Source: Terriglobia bacterium (GTDB lineage Bacteria; Acidobacteriota; Terriglobia; Bryobacterales; Bryobacteraceae). Taken from it: a DNA stretch of 34,271 bases. The notes beneath the pieces are model-generated. The model was not told the origin of the DNA, searched no databases, and saw nothing but the letters and a program-made list of their open reading frames with translations. Positions 1-8,946 of this stretch are shown here, piece after piece (position 1 is the stretch's first letter; each line of letters starts with the position of its first letter). The position numbers were made by a program, and so were the translations under genes. The DNA lies in NCBI GenBank assembly GCA_025358575.1, contig JANYJA010000161.1, forward strand, positions 1 through 34,271. The letters are read 5' to 3'.

Positions 1-1281
1 TTGCGGGTCCATGATTACGTCATCGGGGTCGACGCCGTCGCGTTCTTTGAGCCGGCGGCGGAGAGTGGCGCGGCGCTCGGAAGTCTCCCACCAATCGAGC
101 ATGCGCCCGAGAGTCTCGCCGGTGACGGTCAGGGCGTCCAATTCGAGGAGCCCCGCGCGTTTCAGATGCAGCATGACTTCGGGGACGCCGCCAGCTTGGA
201 AGACCTGAACGGTGGGGTGTGAGCGGGGGCCGTTTGGGAGTGCATCGACCAGACGGGGGATCTTGCGATTGATGGTGGACCAATCGTCGGCGGTGGGGCG
301 GCGCAATCCGGCGGCGTGAGCGACGGCGGGCAGGTGCAGAATGAGATTGGTGGAGCCGCCAAAGGCCGCGTGCACGGTCATGGCGTTGTGGATGGAAGCG
401 TCGGTAAGGATGTGTTTCATGGTGATGCCGCGCGATTCGAGCGACAGAACGGCGCGGCCGGAGCGACGCGCCATGTCGAGCCAGATGGGGTGTCCTGAAG
501 GCGAGAGTGCAGCGTGCGTGAGCGCGATCCCGAGCGCTTCGGCGACGACTTGCGATGTGGCCGCAGTGCCGAGGAACTGGCATCCGCCGCCGGGAGTGGC
601 GCAGGCGCGGCAGAGGTTTTCAGCGGCATCTTCAAGCGTGATCTGGTTGTGCGCAAAGCGCGCGCCGACGGATTGGACGCGTCCGGCATCTTCGCCCGCT
701 TCGGCGAGCAGTGTGACGCCGCCGGGGACAAGCACGCAGGGGAGATCGTGCATCGCGCCGAGGGCGAGCATCATGGCGGGAAGGCCTTTATCGCAAGTGG
801 CGACGCCGATGACGCCGCGGCGGGTGGGCAGAGAGCGGATTAGGCGGCGGAAGATAGTGGCGGCGTCGTTGCGATAGGGGAGGGAATCGAACATGCCGGG
901 GGTGCCTTGGGTGCGGCCGTCACAGGGATCGGTGCAGTAGGCGGCGAAGGGGACAGCGCCGCGCGCCGACAGTTCTTCGGCGGCGGCTTCCATAAGGAGG
1001 CCGACTTCCCAGTGGCCGGTGTGATAGCCGAGGGCGACGGGGGAACCATCCGGACGCCGGATGCCGCCGTGCGTGCTGAGGATCAGAATTTCGGTGCCAT
1101 TCATGCGGGCGGGGGACCAGCCCATGCCAGCGTTCTGACTCCACCCAAAGAGGTCGCCGGAGGGGCGGGTGAGCAGCATCTCTGGGGTAATGGGGAGGGA
1201 GCCTTGCGGGCCCGGGGCTTTGGAGCGGACGTCAAAAAGGGAGGGGTCGGAATCGGTGAGATCGGGGAGGGTGATGGGCAT
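1..1281 (-). CDS. yjhG: YjhG/YagF-type sugar-acid (D-xylonate-like) dehydratase, N-terminal 427 residues, cut by window edge
   Basis: Member of the IlvD/Edd Fe-S dehydratases, which remove water from sugar acids to give 2-keto-3-deoxy acids in the cytoplasm. The reverse-strand reading frame is open from ATG at 1281 to the left edge and closely resembles E. coli YjhG/YagF as I remember them: an early PSGDLFG...NAGMGWSP block (residues 40-56), DPCDGRTQG (C120), a CDKGLP block (C163) and [10 protein letters not shown] (C234). These three cysteines are the expected iron-sulphur ligands. The family is about 650 residues, so roughly the last third lies outside. An in-frame TAG lies 21 nt upstream, which fixes the start. 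TACAAT sits 7 nt before the ATG and no Shine-Dalgarno is visible. With the dehydratase at 1761 and the SDR at 3042 it forms a sugar-acid group. The exact substrate (xylonate or another aldonate) is inference. Confidence 0.9.
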   Translation of the reverse strand, partial: MPITLPDLTDSDPSLFDVRSKAPGPQGSLPITPEMLLTRPSGDLFGWSQNAGMGWSPARMNGTEILILSTHGGIRRPDGSPVALGYHTGHWEVGLLMEAAAEELSARGAVPFAAYCTDPCDGRTQGTPGMFDSLPYRNDAATIFRRLIRSLPTRRGVIGVATCDKGLPAMMLALGAMHDLPCVLVPGGVTLLAEAGEDAGRVQSVGARFAHNQITLEDAAENLCRACATPGGGCQFLGTAATSQVVAEALGIALTHAALSPSGHPIWLDMARRSGRAVLSLESRGITMKHILTDASIHNAMTVHAAFGGSTNLILHLPAVAHAAGLRRPTADDWSTINRKIPRLVDALPNGPRSHPTVQVFQAGGVPEVMLHLKRAGLLELDALTVTGETLGRMLDWWETSERRATLRRRLKERDGVDPDDVIMDPQ

Positions 1282-1288
1282 GAAGCCG

Positions 1289-1294
1289 ATTGTA
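1289..1294 (-). promoter_or_regulatory. Candidate -10 box (TACAAT) 7 nt before the yjhG start
   Basis: TACAAT on the minus strand matches the sigma-70 -10 consensus at 5 of 6 positions and leaves exactly 7 nt to the ATG at 1281, which would place the transcript start at or near the start codon. No convincing -35 box or Shine-Dalgarno is visible. The same spacing recurs at other genes in this window. Confidence 0.4.
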
Positions 1295-1314
1295 TCCGTC
1301 TAAGCTGAAATGTG

Positions 1315-1713
1315 ATGAGCGGTGAAGAAAACATCTTTGTGTACGGAACGCTGCGGGCTGGCTTCGAAAACGAGTTTGCCAGGATGCTGGCGCGGTCGGC
1401 ACGGCTGCTCGGCGGCGGGGCGGTGAAGGGGCGGCTGTATCTGATCGCGGATTATCCGGGGCTTGCGGTGTCGGATGGCGACGAGTGGGTTCGCGGTGAG
1501 GTGTACGCTCTTGCGGATCCCGAAGAGATTTACCTGAGCCTTGATGAATATGAGGGTTGCGGGTCGGCTGATACGGCGCCGTATGAGTTCGAGCGCGCAG
1601 TGATTCGCGTGCTTCTGGATTCGGGTGAGTGGATTTCGGCGAGTGCCTACATTTATTCGCTCCCGACTGTTGGGAAAAGCGGAATTGCGTCGGGGGATTT
1701 TCTGTTTAGCTAG
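1315..1713 (+). CDS. Gamma-glutamylcyclotransferase-like (AIG2-like/GGCT fold) protein
   Basis: A 132-residue cytoplasmic protein of the AIG2-like/GGCT family, whose characterised members cyclise gamma-glutamyl amines or dipeptides to 5-oxoproline. The N-terminus has the fold's nucleotide-like loop motif VYGTLRAG, and the central LDEYEG carries the glutamate that serves as acid/base in the family. Length is typical for the bacterial stand-alone form. GTG at 1312 precedes ATG at 1315 in frame; ATG is preferred. No strong ribosome site is visible. It is divergent from yjhG with only about 30 bp between them, so the two promoters must be interleaved. Its position inside a sugar-acid group may be accidental. 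Family assignment is firm; the substrate is unknown. Confidence 0.82.
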   Translation: MSGEENIFVYGTLRAGFENEFARMLARSARLLGGGAVKGRLYLIADYPGLAVSDGDEWVRGEVYALADPEEIYLSLDEYEGCGSADTAPYEFERAVIRVLLDSGEWISASAYIYSLPTVGKSGIASGDFLFS

Positions 1714-1760
1714 GACGGGGCTGCCCGGGGGTGAATAGCGATTCGGAAAGTTGGACCGAT

Positions 1761-3008
1761 TTACTCGAAAAACTTCTCGCCGGGTTTAAGGTACTTCTCG
1801 ACTTGGTTGAGATCGAGTTCGATGCCGAGGCCCGGCGCATCCGGCACTTTGACTTTGCCGTCGCGGATCATGGGGCCTTCGCCGCCCTTAACTAACTCGT
1901 CGAAGAACGGGACGCTGGCCGCGTGCCATTCCAGCGCGAGCAGGTTCGGAATGGCGGCGGAAAGATGCACGCCGGCTATGGTGCCGAGGGGGCCGCTGAT
2001 GTTGTGGAACGAGAGATTGACATAGTGCATGTCGCACAGGTCGGCCAGTTTGCGGCCCTCCCATAGCCCGATCTTTTGCACGTCGGGCGCGAGCACACGC
2101 AGGCCCGCTTCGACGATGAGACGCTGGAAATCAACGCGGAAGTAGTGATTTTCGCCGGTCGCAACGGTGGTCGCGGTGTTGCGCTGCACTTCGCCGATGG
2201 CGCGGATGTTTTCGGGCGGCACCGGATCTTCGAACCAGAGCAGCTTGTAAGGCTCGACGGCTCGCGCCATCTCGACGGCGGCCGCGACACCGTAGTTCCA
2301 GTGGCAGTCGATCGCCAGGCCGATTTCCATGCCAACAGCTTTGCGGGTGGCTTCGACGAGGCTGGCCATGTGTTCGATTTCCATGTGGCTCAGGTCTCGG
2401 TTGTACTCATCGGTCTCGTAGGGCGTGGGGACATCCACATCGAACTTTAGAATTTTGAAGCCGCGTTGCGCCATCTCGCGTGCGCGCTGGCCATAGGCGT
2501 CGGGCGAGAGATGGTCTTTGTCGGAAGCGTCCCAGCCGTGGTGTTTCAGGCTGATGACGCTCTCGCGCTCGACGTCGCCCGCGCGCTTCATCCACTGCGG
2601 GGTGCGCGGCTTCAGCAGAGGACTGATGCTTTCCAGGGCGCCGCCGGCGTGGCAATCGGCGTAGATGCGGACAGAGTCGCGATACTTGCCGCCAAGAATT
2701 TGCCACACGGGCATCTTGTGTTTCTTGCCGATGATATCGAGCAGCGCGGTTTCGATTCCGTGGATGGCGTGGAAGGTCAGGCCGGGGGAGGCGTGCACGC
2801 AGCTCATGCGCATGCGGCGCGCGATGCGATCAATGGAAGTGGGATCTTCACCGACGAGGATGGCGCCGAACTCCTGGATCACGGCGGTCAGGCCGGGGCC
2901 CAGAAACGCTTCGCCGTAGCCGGTGATTTTCTGGTCCGTTTCGATGCGGATTATGGTCCAATCGAAATTCGACTCCATGACCGCGGTGCTGATCTTCGTG
3001 ATTTTCAT
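1761..3008 (-). CDS. Enolase-superfamily acid-sugar dehydratase (GalD/ManD-like)
   Basis: A 415-residue mandelate racemase/muconate lactonizing enzyme-type protein. Expected activity is Mg2+-dependent syn- or anti-dehydration of an aldonate to a 2-keto-3-deoxy acid. Visible features: alpha+beta capping domain (residues 1-125), then the TIM barrel with a KFD strand near K188, metal ligands D234 (in IDCHW), E260 (WFEDP) and E286 (ATGEN), and H335 in SFHNISGPLG. H236 beside D234 and the late histidine are the acid/base pattern of galactonate- and mannonate-type dehydratases rather than of racemases. The ATG at 3008 agrees with the normal N-terminus of the family. It is divergent from the SDR gene, with 33 bp between them. 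Together with yjhG it suggests catabolism of more than one sugar acid. The substrate cannot be read from sequence. Confidence 0.88.
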   Translation of the reverse strand: MKITKISTAVMESNFDWTIIRIETDQKITGYGEAFLGPGLTAVIQEFGAILVGEDPTSIDRIARRMRMSCVHASPGLTFHAIHGIETALLDIIGKKHKMPVWQILGGKYRDSVRIYADCHAGGALESISPLLKPRTPQWMKRAGDVERESVISLKHHGWDASDKDHLSPDAYGQRAREMAQRGFKILKFDVDVPTPYETDEYNRDLSHMEIEHMASLVEATRKAVGMEIGLAIDCHWNYGVAAAVEMARAVEPYKLLWFEDPVPPENIRAIGEVQRNTATTVATGENHYFRVDFQRLIVEAGLRVLAPDVQKIGLWEGRKLADLCDMHYVNLSFHNISGPLGTIAGVHLSAAIPNLLALEWHAASVPFFDELVKGGEGPMIRDGKVKVPDAPGLGIELDLNQVEKYLKPGEKFFE

Positions 3009-3041
3009 TCATTCTGAGATTACTAAAAAGAAGGAGGAGCG

Positions 3042-3983
3042 ATGAACGTTCTGGTGACGGGGGCGCAAGGGTGCATCGGAAGCTGGGTGGTGAAGCAACT
3101 GCTGGAGCGCGGGGCGGACGTGGTGATGTTCGACACGGAGTCAAACACCGCGCGTATCGAAATGATTGCGCCGAAAGCGCTGGTCAGCCGCGCGCGCATT
3201 GAGACGGGGCGGATCGAGAACACCGAACGAATCGTGAGTCTGGTTCGGGACGCGGGCATCACACATATTGTTCACTTAGCCGCGGTACTGATGCCGTTCT
3301 GCCAGGCTAACCCGGTGGAAGGCGCGACGATCAACGTGATCGGCACGCTCAATGTGTTCCAGGCCGCACGCGACGCAGGAAGACCCGTGCGGGTGGTGTA
3401 TGCGAGCTCCTCGGCGGTGTGGGGACCGGAAGATGCCTATGGCAATGTTTCGTTGACGGAATACGATGCGCTGAAGCCCTCGACAAACTACGGCGTTTAC
3501 AAACAGGCCAACGAGGGGAGTGCGCGAGTTTTTTACAATACGCACGGGGTCTCAAGCATCGGACTGCGCCCTTGGACCGTTTTTGGGGTGGGCCGCGATC
3601 GCGGGCTGACGGCGGACCCGACGCTGGCGATGAAGGCCGTGGCTCAGCGGGAAAAGTTTCACATCCGCGTTAGCGGTCACATGGACCTGCAATATGTGGA
3701 AGATGTAGCGGAAATCTTTATTCGCTGCCTGGTCTCCCCGGTGGAAGGGGCACATGTATTTAACTTGGCTGGGACCATCGTGACGATGGATGAGTTGATC
3801 GGGAAACTGGATGAAATTCGGCCTGGAGCGGCGGGATTGATAACGGCAGGAGGACCGCCGGTGCCGGTGGCGTACCGGATGGACGACTCGCATTTGAGGG
3901 CGACGATCGGCGAAATGCCGATGACCCCTCTAAATGAAGCTATACAAAAAACCATTGAGAATTTCGAGGCGATTTCATACTAG
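3042..3983 (+). CDS. NAD(P)-dependent extended short-chain dehydrogenase / sugar epimerase-like
   Basis: A 313-residue extended SDR with the N-terminal Rossmann motif GAQGCIG (residues 7-13) and the catalytic Ser122-124 / Tyr150 / Lys154 set (ASSS, YGVYK). D31 follows strand beta-2 and favours NAD over NADP. Family members are nucleotide-sugar epimerases, uronate dehydrogenases and aldonate dehydrogenases. The neighbouring acid-sugar dehydratases make oxidation of a sugar or sugar lactone more likely than cell-wall sugar synthesis, but that is inference. The start is well supported: AAGGAGGAG lies just before ATG 3042. It ends in a TAG followed by a 165-bp gap before the next gene. Confidence 0.87.
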   Translation: MNVLVTGAQGCIGSWVVKQLLERGADVVMFDTESNTARIEMIAPKALVSRARIETGRIENTERIVSLVRDAGITHIVHLAAVLMPFCQANPVEGATINVIGTLNVFQAARDAGRPVRVVYASSSAVWGPEDAYGNVSLTEYDALKPSTNYGVYKQANEGSARVFYNTHGVSSIGLRPWTVFGVGRDRGLTADPTLAMKAVAQREKFHIRVSGHMDLQYVEDVAEIFIRCLVSPVEGAHVFNLAGTIVTMDELIGKLDEIRPGAAGLITAGGPPVPVAYRMDDSHLRATIGEMPMTPLNEAIQKTIENFEAISY

Positions 3984-4080
3984 AACTCATAGCGCGAAGG
4001 GGTGTAAAGGTTTCATATTGAGCGGTTTAGTACTAACTTGTTGTTTGGTTACCCAAGACGCAAAATTCACAGTAACGATT

Positions 4081-4091
4081 TTGTATACAAT
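4081..4091 (+). promoter_or_regulatory. Possible -10 region inside a TTGTATACAA palindrome
   Basis: The AT-rich gap 3984-4148 holds a perfect 10-bp palindrome TTGTATACAA followed by T. TACAAT at 4086-4091 could serve as a -10 box for the HD-GYP operon, giving a leader of about 50 nt. No -35 box lies at the normal distance, so this could equally be a small operator. Confidence 0.25.
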
Positions 4092-4148
4092 CCTTCAAAA
4101 TTAGTAGCAGGTGTCCAAGCAGTTTTGTAACATAGGGGGATATTTCGA

Positions 4149-5243
4149 ATGGGAGCGAAACGGGTCCTCATCGTTGACGACGAAGAACAGATCCGAAGCG
4201 TGCTTCTGAAATTCCTTCGGTTTCGTGGATTCGATCCTCAGGCAGTGAATACTGGGGAAGAAGCTTTGCTGGAGCTGAAAGCCGCCCACTTCGAGTTAAT
4301 GCTGGCCGATGTGCGCATGCCGGGGATGGGGGGCATCGCGCTCCTAGAACGGGCGGTTAGAGAGCATCCGGGACTGGGCGTGGTGATGTTGAGCGGTTGC
4401 GATGACGTGAAACTGGCGGTGAAGGCCATGCAATTGGGCGCGCTGGACTACATCGTAAAGCCATTTCACCTGGAGGACGTCGAACAAAAGCTGCAAGAAG
4501 CCGGGCGGCGCTGCAAGGAAGATCGCGATAGAGCCCTCCACGTGAGCGACTTGGAGGCGACGCTCGACCGTAAGTCGATTGAGCTTCAGCAGACACTTGC
4601 CGACCTTCACGACGCCTCGGAAGTGACGCTGGACGCCTTGGTATCGGCTCTTGATGCGCGCGAGCGGGAGACGCAGGCGCATTCGAAGCGGGTGAGCGAG
4701 TATTCGGTTCATTTGGCGTCACGGATGGGCGTAAAGGCAGAGGCGCTGGACGTGATCCGCCGCGGGTCGATGCTGCATGACATTGGAAAGATTGGTATTT
4801 CCGACGCTGTTCTGCTGAAACCCGGCCGGCTTACGGAGGCAGAGTGGGTGGAAATGCGAAGGCATCCACAGATCGGCTATTGGATCGTAAACGGGGTGGA
4901 AGGGCTGCGTCCCGCCGCAGAGATTGTGCTGGCGCATCACGAGCGGTTCGATTATCGGGGGTATCCGTCGCGGATCGGCGGCGAAGAAATCCCGTTGGGC
5001 GCGCGGGTCTTCTCCGTGGTAGACACTCTGGATGCGATCACGTCGGACCGGCCCTACCAGCGCGGCCGGAGTTACGCGGAGGCGCGCACCGAGATTTCGC
5101 GCAACGCCGGTTCGCAGTTCGACCCGGGAGTAGTGAACGCTTTCCTGGATGTGGCTCCGCACGTTTGGGACGACATTCGTTCCCACACCATGTCGAACCG
5201 CTCAAGCGAGACCGCCGGCCGCACTCACCTGGTGTATATATGA
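4149..5243 (+). CDS. Response regulator with HD-GYP domain (RpfG-like cyclic-di-GMP phosphodiesterase)
   Basis: A 364-residue two-domain protein. Residues 1-120 form a CheY-like receiver with acidic DDEE near the N-terminus, phospho-acceptor D54 (LADVRMPG) and K104 (VKPF). A charged, probably coiled-coil linker (about 125-165) leads to an HD-GYP domain with the metal motif H210-D211 (MLHDIGKIG), HH at 263-264 and the signature written DYRGYP at 268-273. HD-GYP proteins hydrolyse cyclic-di-GMP to linear pGpG or GMP. The usual signature is DGxGYP; here Tyr replaces the first Gly, while GYP itself is intact, so activity is likely but not certain. The start has GGGGGA about 8 nt upstream. The stop overlaps the next gene's start (ATGA), so regulator and kinase are translationally coupled and probably a cognate pair. 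Confidence 0.92.
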   Translation: MGAKRVLIVDDEEQIRSVLLKFLRFRGFDPQAVNTGEEALLELKAAHFELMLADVRMPGMGGIALLERAVREHPGLGVVMLSGCDDVKLAVKAMQLGALDYIVKPFHLEDVEQKLQEAGRRCKEDRDRALHVSDLEATLDRKSIELQQTLADLHDASEVTLDALVSALDARERETQAHSKRVSEYSVHLASRMGVKAEALDVIRRGSMLHDIGKIGISDAVLLKPGRLTEAEWVEMRRHPQIGYWIVNGVEGLRPAAEIVLAHHERFDYRGYPSRIGGEEIPLGARVFSVVDTLDAITSDRPYQRGRSYAEARTEISRNAGSQFDPGVVNAFLDVAPHVWDDIRSHTMSNRSSETAGRTHLVYI

Positions 5244-6772
5244 CGGGACCCATTCCAAACGCTTTTGAAGGCCTATTTGAGAACAGCCCGGAGGCGATCT
5301 GGGTGGTGGATCGAAACACGCTGAACTTTCTGGAATGTAATTTTCTCGCGACCGAGAGGTATGGCTTCTCCAGACATGAATTCCTGCGTATGAATCTGGC
5401 CGACCTGCACATGCCGGAAAATATCCGCCGGCTGAACTTGCTGCTAGCCGAGGGTAAATACAGCGGCCCGGAGCTCTCCAACTGGAAGAGCCGGACGCGC
5501 TCGGGCGACTTGCTGGATGTGGATCAATTGATCCGCCCGGTGCATTTCCGGGGCATTGATGCGCTGATCGTAGTGCCTGTCGACGTGCGCGAAAGAAAGG
5601 CCGTGGAAGCACAATTGATGCATGCGCAAAAGATGGAAGCGGTGGGCATGCTGGCGGGGGGTATTGCTCACGATTTTAACAATCTGCTGACCATTATTTC
5701 GGGTTACAGCCAGATGATGCTGGCCGGCATGGCGCAAGCGCATCCGGAACGCAACGGCGTGGAGCAGATATTGAAGGCAAGCGAGAGGGCCGCGGATTTG
5801 ACGCGGCAACTGCTAGCTTTCAGCCGCAGGCAAGTGGCTCAGCCCAAGGTGCTGAATCTCAACGCGATTCTTGACGGAATGAGCACGATGCTGCGGCGGC
5901 TGATCGGCGAGCACATCGACCTGAAGATCGATTCGGGTTTGGATATTGGCAGCGTACGCGCGGATACGGGGCAACTCGACCAGTTGGTGATGAATCTGGT
6001 GGTGAACGCGCGCGACGCCATGTCGCGGGGTGGCATGCTGTTGATCGAAACGCGCAACGTTGAACTGGATGAGAGCTATGCAAGAGAGCATTTGACGGTG
6101 CGCGCAGGGCGCTACGTGATGCTGTCCGTAACCGACACGGGCATCGGCATGGACGAGAAGACCCGGATGCAAGTGTTCGACCCGTTCTTCACCACGAAAG
6201 GCGAGGGACATGGAACGGGTTTAGGGATGTCCACGGTCTACGGGATTATTAAGCAAGGCGGCGGCGCCGTCGACATTTATAGTGAACTGGGGAAGGGCAC
6301 GGTTGTCAAAATTTATTTCCCGCGCGTGGATGAAGCTGCGCAAGCGGAAGACGATCTTGAGGTGAAACCCACCGGCGGTCGCGAGACGATTCTAGTGGTG
6401 GAGGACGAAGAAGCCGTGCGCAAACTGGTGCGCGCCACCTTGGAGAGACATGGCTATCACGTTCTGGTGGCGCCCAGCGGCGCTCAGGCTTTACTTCGAA
6501 CGAAAGAGCATCCGGGGAAAATCGACTTACTGATTACGGATATGGTGATGCCGGAGATGAGCGGACGCGACGTATCGAGGCGAATTCGGCGGCTGCGCAA
6601 AGACATTGCGGTTTTGTATATGTCGGGGTACACTGACCTTTCGTTACAGCACACAGGGAAGCTTTCGCGAGGAATGCAATTTCTGCAAAAGCCATTTACA
6701 CCGACCGTTCTGGTGCGGAAGGTGCGTGAGATGCTGGATGTGCGCGAGGCCAAGAAAGAGAAGTCGGCATAA
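5240..6772 (+). CDS. Soluble PAS-containing hybrid histidine kinase with C-terminal receiver
   Basis: A 510-residue protein starting at ATG 5240, which overlaps the upstream stop by 4 nt. A much longer open frame exists upstream but lies inside the HD-GYP gene. Domains: PAS (about 8-120) with no membrane segment, so a cytoplasmic sensor; HisKA with phosphorylatable H144 in GGIAHDFNNLL; HATPase with N-box NLVVNARDA (about 252-260), DTGIG (299-303) and the FTTK/GTGLG lid region; then a receiver domain with E388-D389-E390 and acceptor D434 (LITDMVMP), K484. The HDFNN H-box is the common hybrid-kinase subtype. Phosphate could pass to its own receiver or to the HD-GYP regulator encoded just before it, linking an intracellular signal (redox, ligand or light; not readable) to cyclic-di-GMP turnover. 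Confidence 0.92.
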   Translation: MTGPIPNAFEGLFENSPEAIWVVDRNTLNFLECNFLATERYGFSRHEFLRMNLADLHMPENIRRLNLLLAEGKYSGPELSNWKSRTRSGDLLDVDQLIRPVHFRGIDALIVVPVDVRERKAVEAQLMHAQKMEAVGMLAGGIAHDFNNLLTIISGYSQMMLAGMAQAHPERNGVEQILKASERAADLTRQLLAFSRRQVAQPKVLNLNAILDGMSTMLRRLIGEHIDLKIDSGLDIGSVRADTGQLDQLVMNLVVNARDAMSRGGMLLIETRNVELDESYAREHLTVRAGRYVMLSVTDTGIGMDEKTRMQVFDPFFTTKGEGHGTGLGMSTVYGIIKQGGGAVDIYSELGKGTVVKIYFPRVDEAAQAEDDLEVKPTGGRETILVVEDEEAVRKLVRATLERHGYHVLVAPSGAQALLRTKEHPGKIDLLITDMVMPEMSGRDVSRRIRRLRKDIAVLYMSGYTDLSLQHTGKLSRGMQFLQKPFTPTVLVRKVREMLDVREAKKEKSA

Positions 6773-6780
6773 GTGGGGGT

Positions 6781-8946
6781 GTGAACGTCGTGAGGGTGGC
6801 GCAACGCGCCTTATTTTTAGTGTTAGGCGTGCAATGCTGTCTCGGTACGACACTGAAGCTTCTGACATCCGACCCGATCAACGTGGACGGCACCGGGAAT
6901 ACGGGTTCCACGCATCTTCGGATTAAGAACACCGATCCGAAGCAGCCATCAACTTGCACGCTTTTTATCAAGGATTTCATAAGTACTAATACAAACGGCA
7001 AAATGGGCGTGACGGCGACCTTTTACGATAAGGACATGCCGACGTCGGCGGGCCGAGCCGTAGGCCCGACGATTGCATTACAAGCTGCCGCGAACGAAGA
7101 ATTCAGCATTAAGGTGGACTTCGCGCACATGGTGGAAGCAGGCGAATCCAAAGGGGATCTGTACTGCGGCGACAGCGACACCCCCATCGGCACGCTCGCG
7201 GCCATTAAGCAACTGGGACTTCCGTTCAAGGTTTCGGTGAATGAGAATCCGCAGGAGAAGCCGGAACTTGCCTTTATCGACGGACAATCACTTAGCGTGC
7301 AGCTAAGGAATGACGACCCGGTCACTTACCCTTTTACTTGGGAGATGCTGATCAAAGGCAAATCAAAGAAGGGGAGCGGCCAGATAGGCCCGAACGGCGT
7401 GGCAACGATCCCGGTTACACCCGACCCGGACTGGTTTTCGCCTTATCAAAGCTTCTTCAAAGACGAACCCGTGGATGGCAAACTAACCCTGCGCTATCAG
7501 CCCAAGGGGGCCCAATCGGAGGATTTCTATCCTGCCAAGCCCATTCCAATCAAGGCGCGATTGAGCTCATTTACGCCGGGACGGCGGGAGGCTCAGTCGA
7601 CGATCGTGATCCTTCTGGTGCTCGCTTTTGGCGGAATACTTTCCTCTTACTTCAACGTCGATTTAGTGAACCGGCTGCGCATGGTTGGGATAAAGAAGCG
7701 GCTCGGCAAATTGGTTAAGGAGACAGGCGAGATTTCCCCTCAATTGACCTCGCAATTGAGGGTGACGCTGCTGCTGGAGCACAAACGCGTTGTGGCGGAC
7801 CTGCCTAAAGGGGTATTTTTCACGCCGGAAACCGCAAGCGTCCTGGCGCAGAGCGCAACCGATACCGACGGACTCGAGATGCGGGTGAACTTAGCGGTAC
7901 AGATTGCCGACGCGGCGGCACGGCTGGGCCGCGGCACGGACACGGGGATGATCGCGCAGTCGCTAGCCGACCGGGTAGACCGTGATCTATCGAGCGCGCA
8001 AGATCTGCTCAGGAAATCCACGCTCTCGGCAGCCGAACAGCAAAAGGTGCAGACCGGAATTGCCGATGCCGTGAATGTTTTGGACGCTTTGGACGCGCCA
8101 GACACCGCGCTGGAAGAGACTTTGGCGGCACGCGTTCGGGATTTGCAGGCCCGATTTACCGACGCCGTAAAGGGAGACCCGATCTACGTTCAAATCAAAA
8201 GTCAGGCGCCGGTTCCGTTCCTGCTGCTCACTCCCGGAAGAAGCGCGGGGTCGCAAGCGGAAAGAGACGCGAGCAGTCTTAAATTGAAAGTGGTGGCCGA
8301 TCTGATCGAAATGCAAGCTAAGCCGAGCACGGAGATGATCGATGCATTGCGCAGGCAAGATCCCCACTCGGTTCGCAGCGCGGAGCTGCTGTTAAGAGAA
8401 TTGAAAGACGAGGTGACGCCAGAGGATCTCCGGAATGCGATTCAAGCGAGCCCTCCACAGTTTTCGATCCTGATCGATCGTGACGTAGTTCGCGTCAACC
8501 GGGCTTCGCTGATGAGGGTGGTATTCAACAATCAGAGATATAACCAAGCTTCCGCGAAGAGCTTGATCGAATGCACTTGGCATTTCGGGCACCTCAATTT
8601 GACCGAGCGGGGCTGGGAGGTGTTTCATTATTTTCCGGCGGTTAGGCCGGAACCTTATCAGGTGGATGTCACATTCAAGGATGAGAAGCAAAAAGACATT
8701 CCACAAGGAATTCCGGTTCAGAGTTTGAGCATTGAAGTTCAGCCTCCTTATTCCGAAGGAAGCCCCCACTGGGCCATCGAAATTCAACGGTGGCTTATCG
8801 GCTTTCTAGTCGCGGTCCTTGGCCTGTTTGCCGGGGCGAAGGATAAGATAACGACGCTCGACACGTTGGGAACCCTGTTTGCGATATTTCTGTTAGGATT
8901 CGCGGTGGATATGGCGAAGAACCTGATATTGCCGAAAACATCGTAG
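6781..8946 (+). CDS. Large membrane protein of unknown function (exported N-domain, three membrane helices)
   Basis: I do not recognise this protein. GTG at 6781 gives 721 residues; GTG at 6790 is better placed relative to the GGGGG at 6775-6779 and keeps the signal sequence. Visible in order: a signal-like hydrophobic segment (8-22); an extracytoplasmic beta-rich region (about 25-265) with cysteine pairs C59/C129 that could form a disulphide; a membrane helix (273-292); a basic segment then a long helical region (about 300-555) with heptad-like Leu/Ala patterns; a beta-rich, Ig-like-looking stretch (about 558-655); and two closing helices (about 670-685 and 694-711). If the signal is cleaved, residues 293-668 face the cytoplasm. 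It follows the kinase gene by 8 bp and is probably co-transcribed. A receptor or membrane-scaffold role is only a guess. Confidence 0.75.
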   Translation: MNVVRVAQRALFLVLGVQCCLGTTLKLLTSDPINVDGTGNTGSTHLRIKNTDPKQPSTCTLFIKDFISTNTNGKMGVTATFYDKDMPTSAGRAVGPTIALQAAANEEFSIKVDFAHMVEAGESKGDLYCGDSDTPIGTLAAIKQLGLPFKVSVNENPQEKPELAFIDGQSLSVQLRNDDPVTYPFTWEMLIKGKSKKGSGQIGPNGVATIPVTPDPDWFSPYQSFFKDEPVDGKLTLRYQPKGAQSEDFYPAKPIPIKARLSSFTPGRREAQSTIVILLVLAFGGILSSYFNVDLVNRLRMVGIKKRLGKLVKETGEISPQLTSQLRVTLLLEHKRVVADLPKGVFFTPETASVLAQSATDTDGLEMRVNLAVQIADAAARLGRGTDTGMIAQSLADRVDRDLSSAQDLLRKSTLSAAEQQKVQTGIADAVNVLDALDAPDTALEETLAARVRDLQARFTDAVKGDPIYVQIKSQAPVPFLLLTPGRSAGSQAERDASSLKLKVVADLIEMQAKPSTEMIDALRRQDPHSVRSAELLLRELKDEVTPEDLRNAIQASPPQFSILIDRDVVRVNRASLMRVVFNNQRYNQASAKSLIECTWHFGHLNLTERGWEVFHYFPAVRPEPYQVDVTFKDEKQKDIPQGIPVQSLSIEVQPPYSEGSPHWAIEIQRWLIGFLVAVLGLFAGAKDKITTLDTLGTLFAIFLLGFAVDMAKNLILPKTS

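Noticed and set aside
341-877. 178-codon plus-strand ORF and similar frames opposite yjhG
   Set aside because: They are shadows; the minus-strand frame is open through 1-1281 and matches a known family.
1714-1760. Terminator between the convergent genes at 1713 and 1761
   Set aside because: GGGGCTGCCCGGGG has self-complementary bases but the loop would be too short and no T run follows.
4844-5239. Long upstream extension of the hybrid kinase reading frame
   Set aside because: It lies inside the HD-GYP gene in another frame, is arginine-rich without domain sense, and ATG 5240 gives a coupled start and a proper PAS N-terminus.
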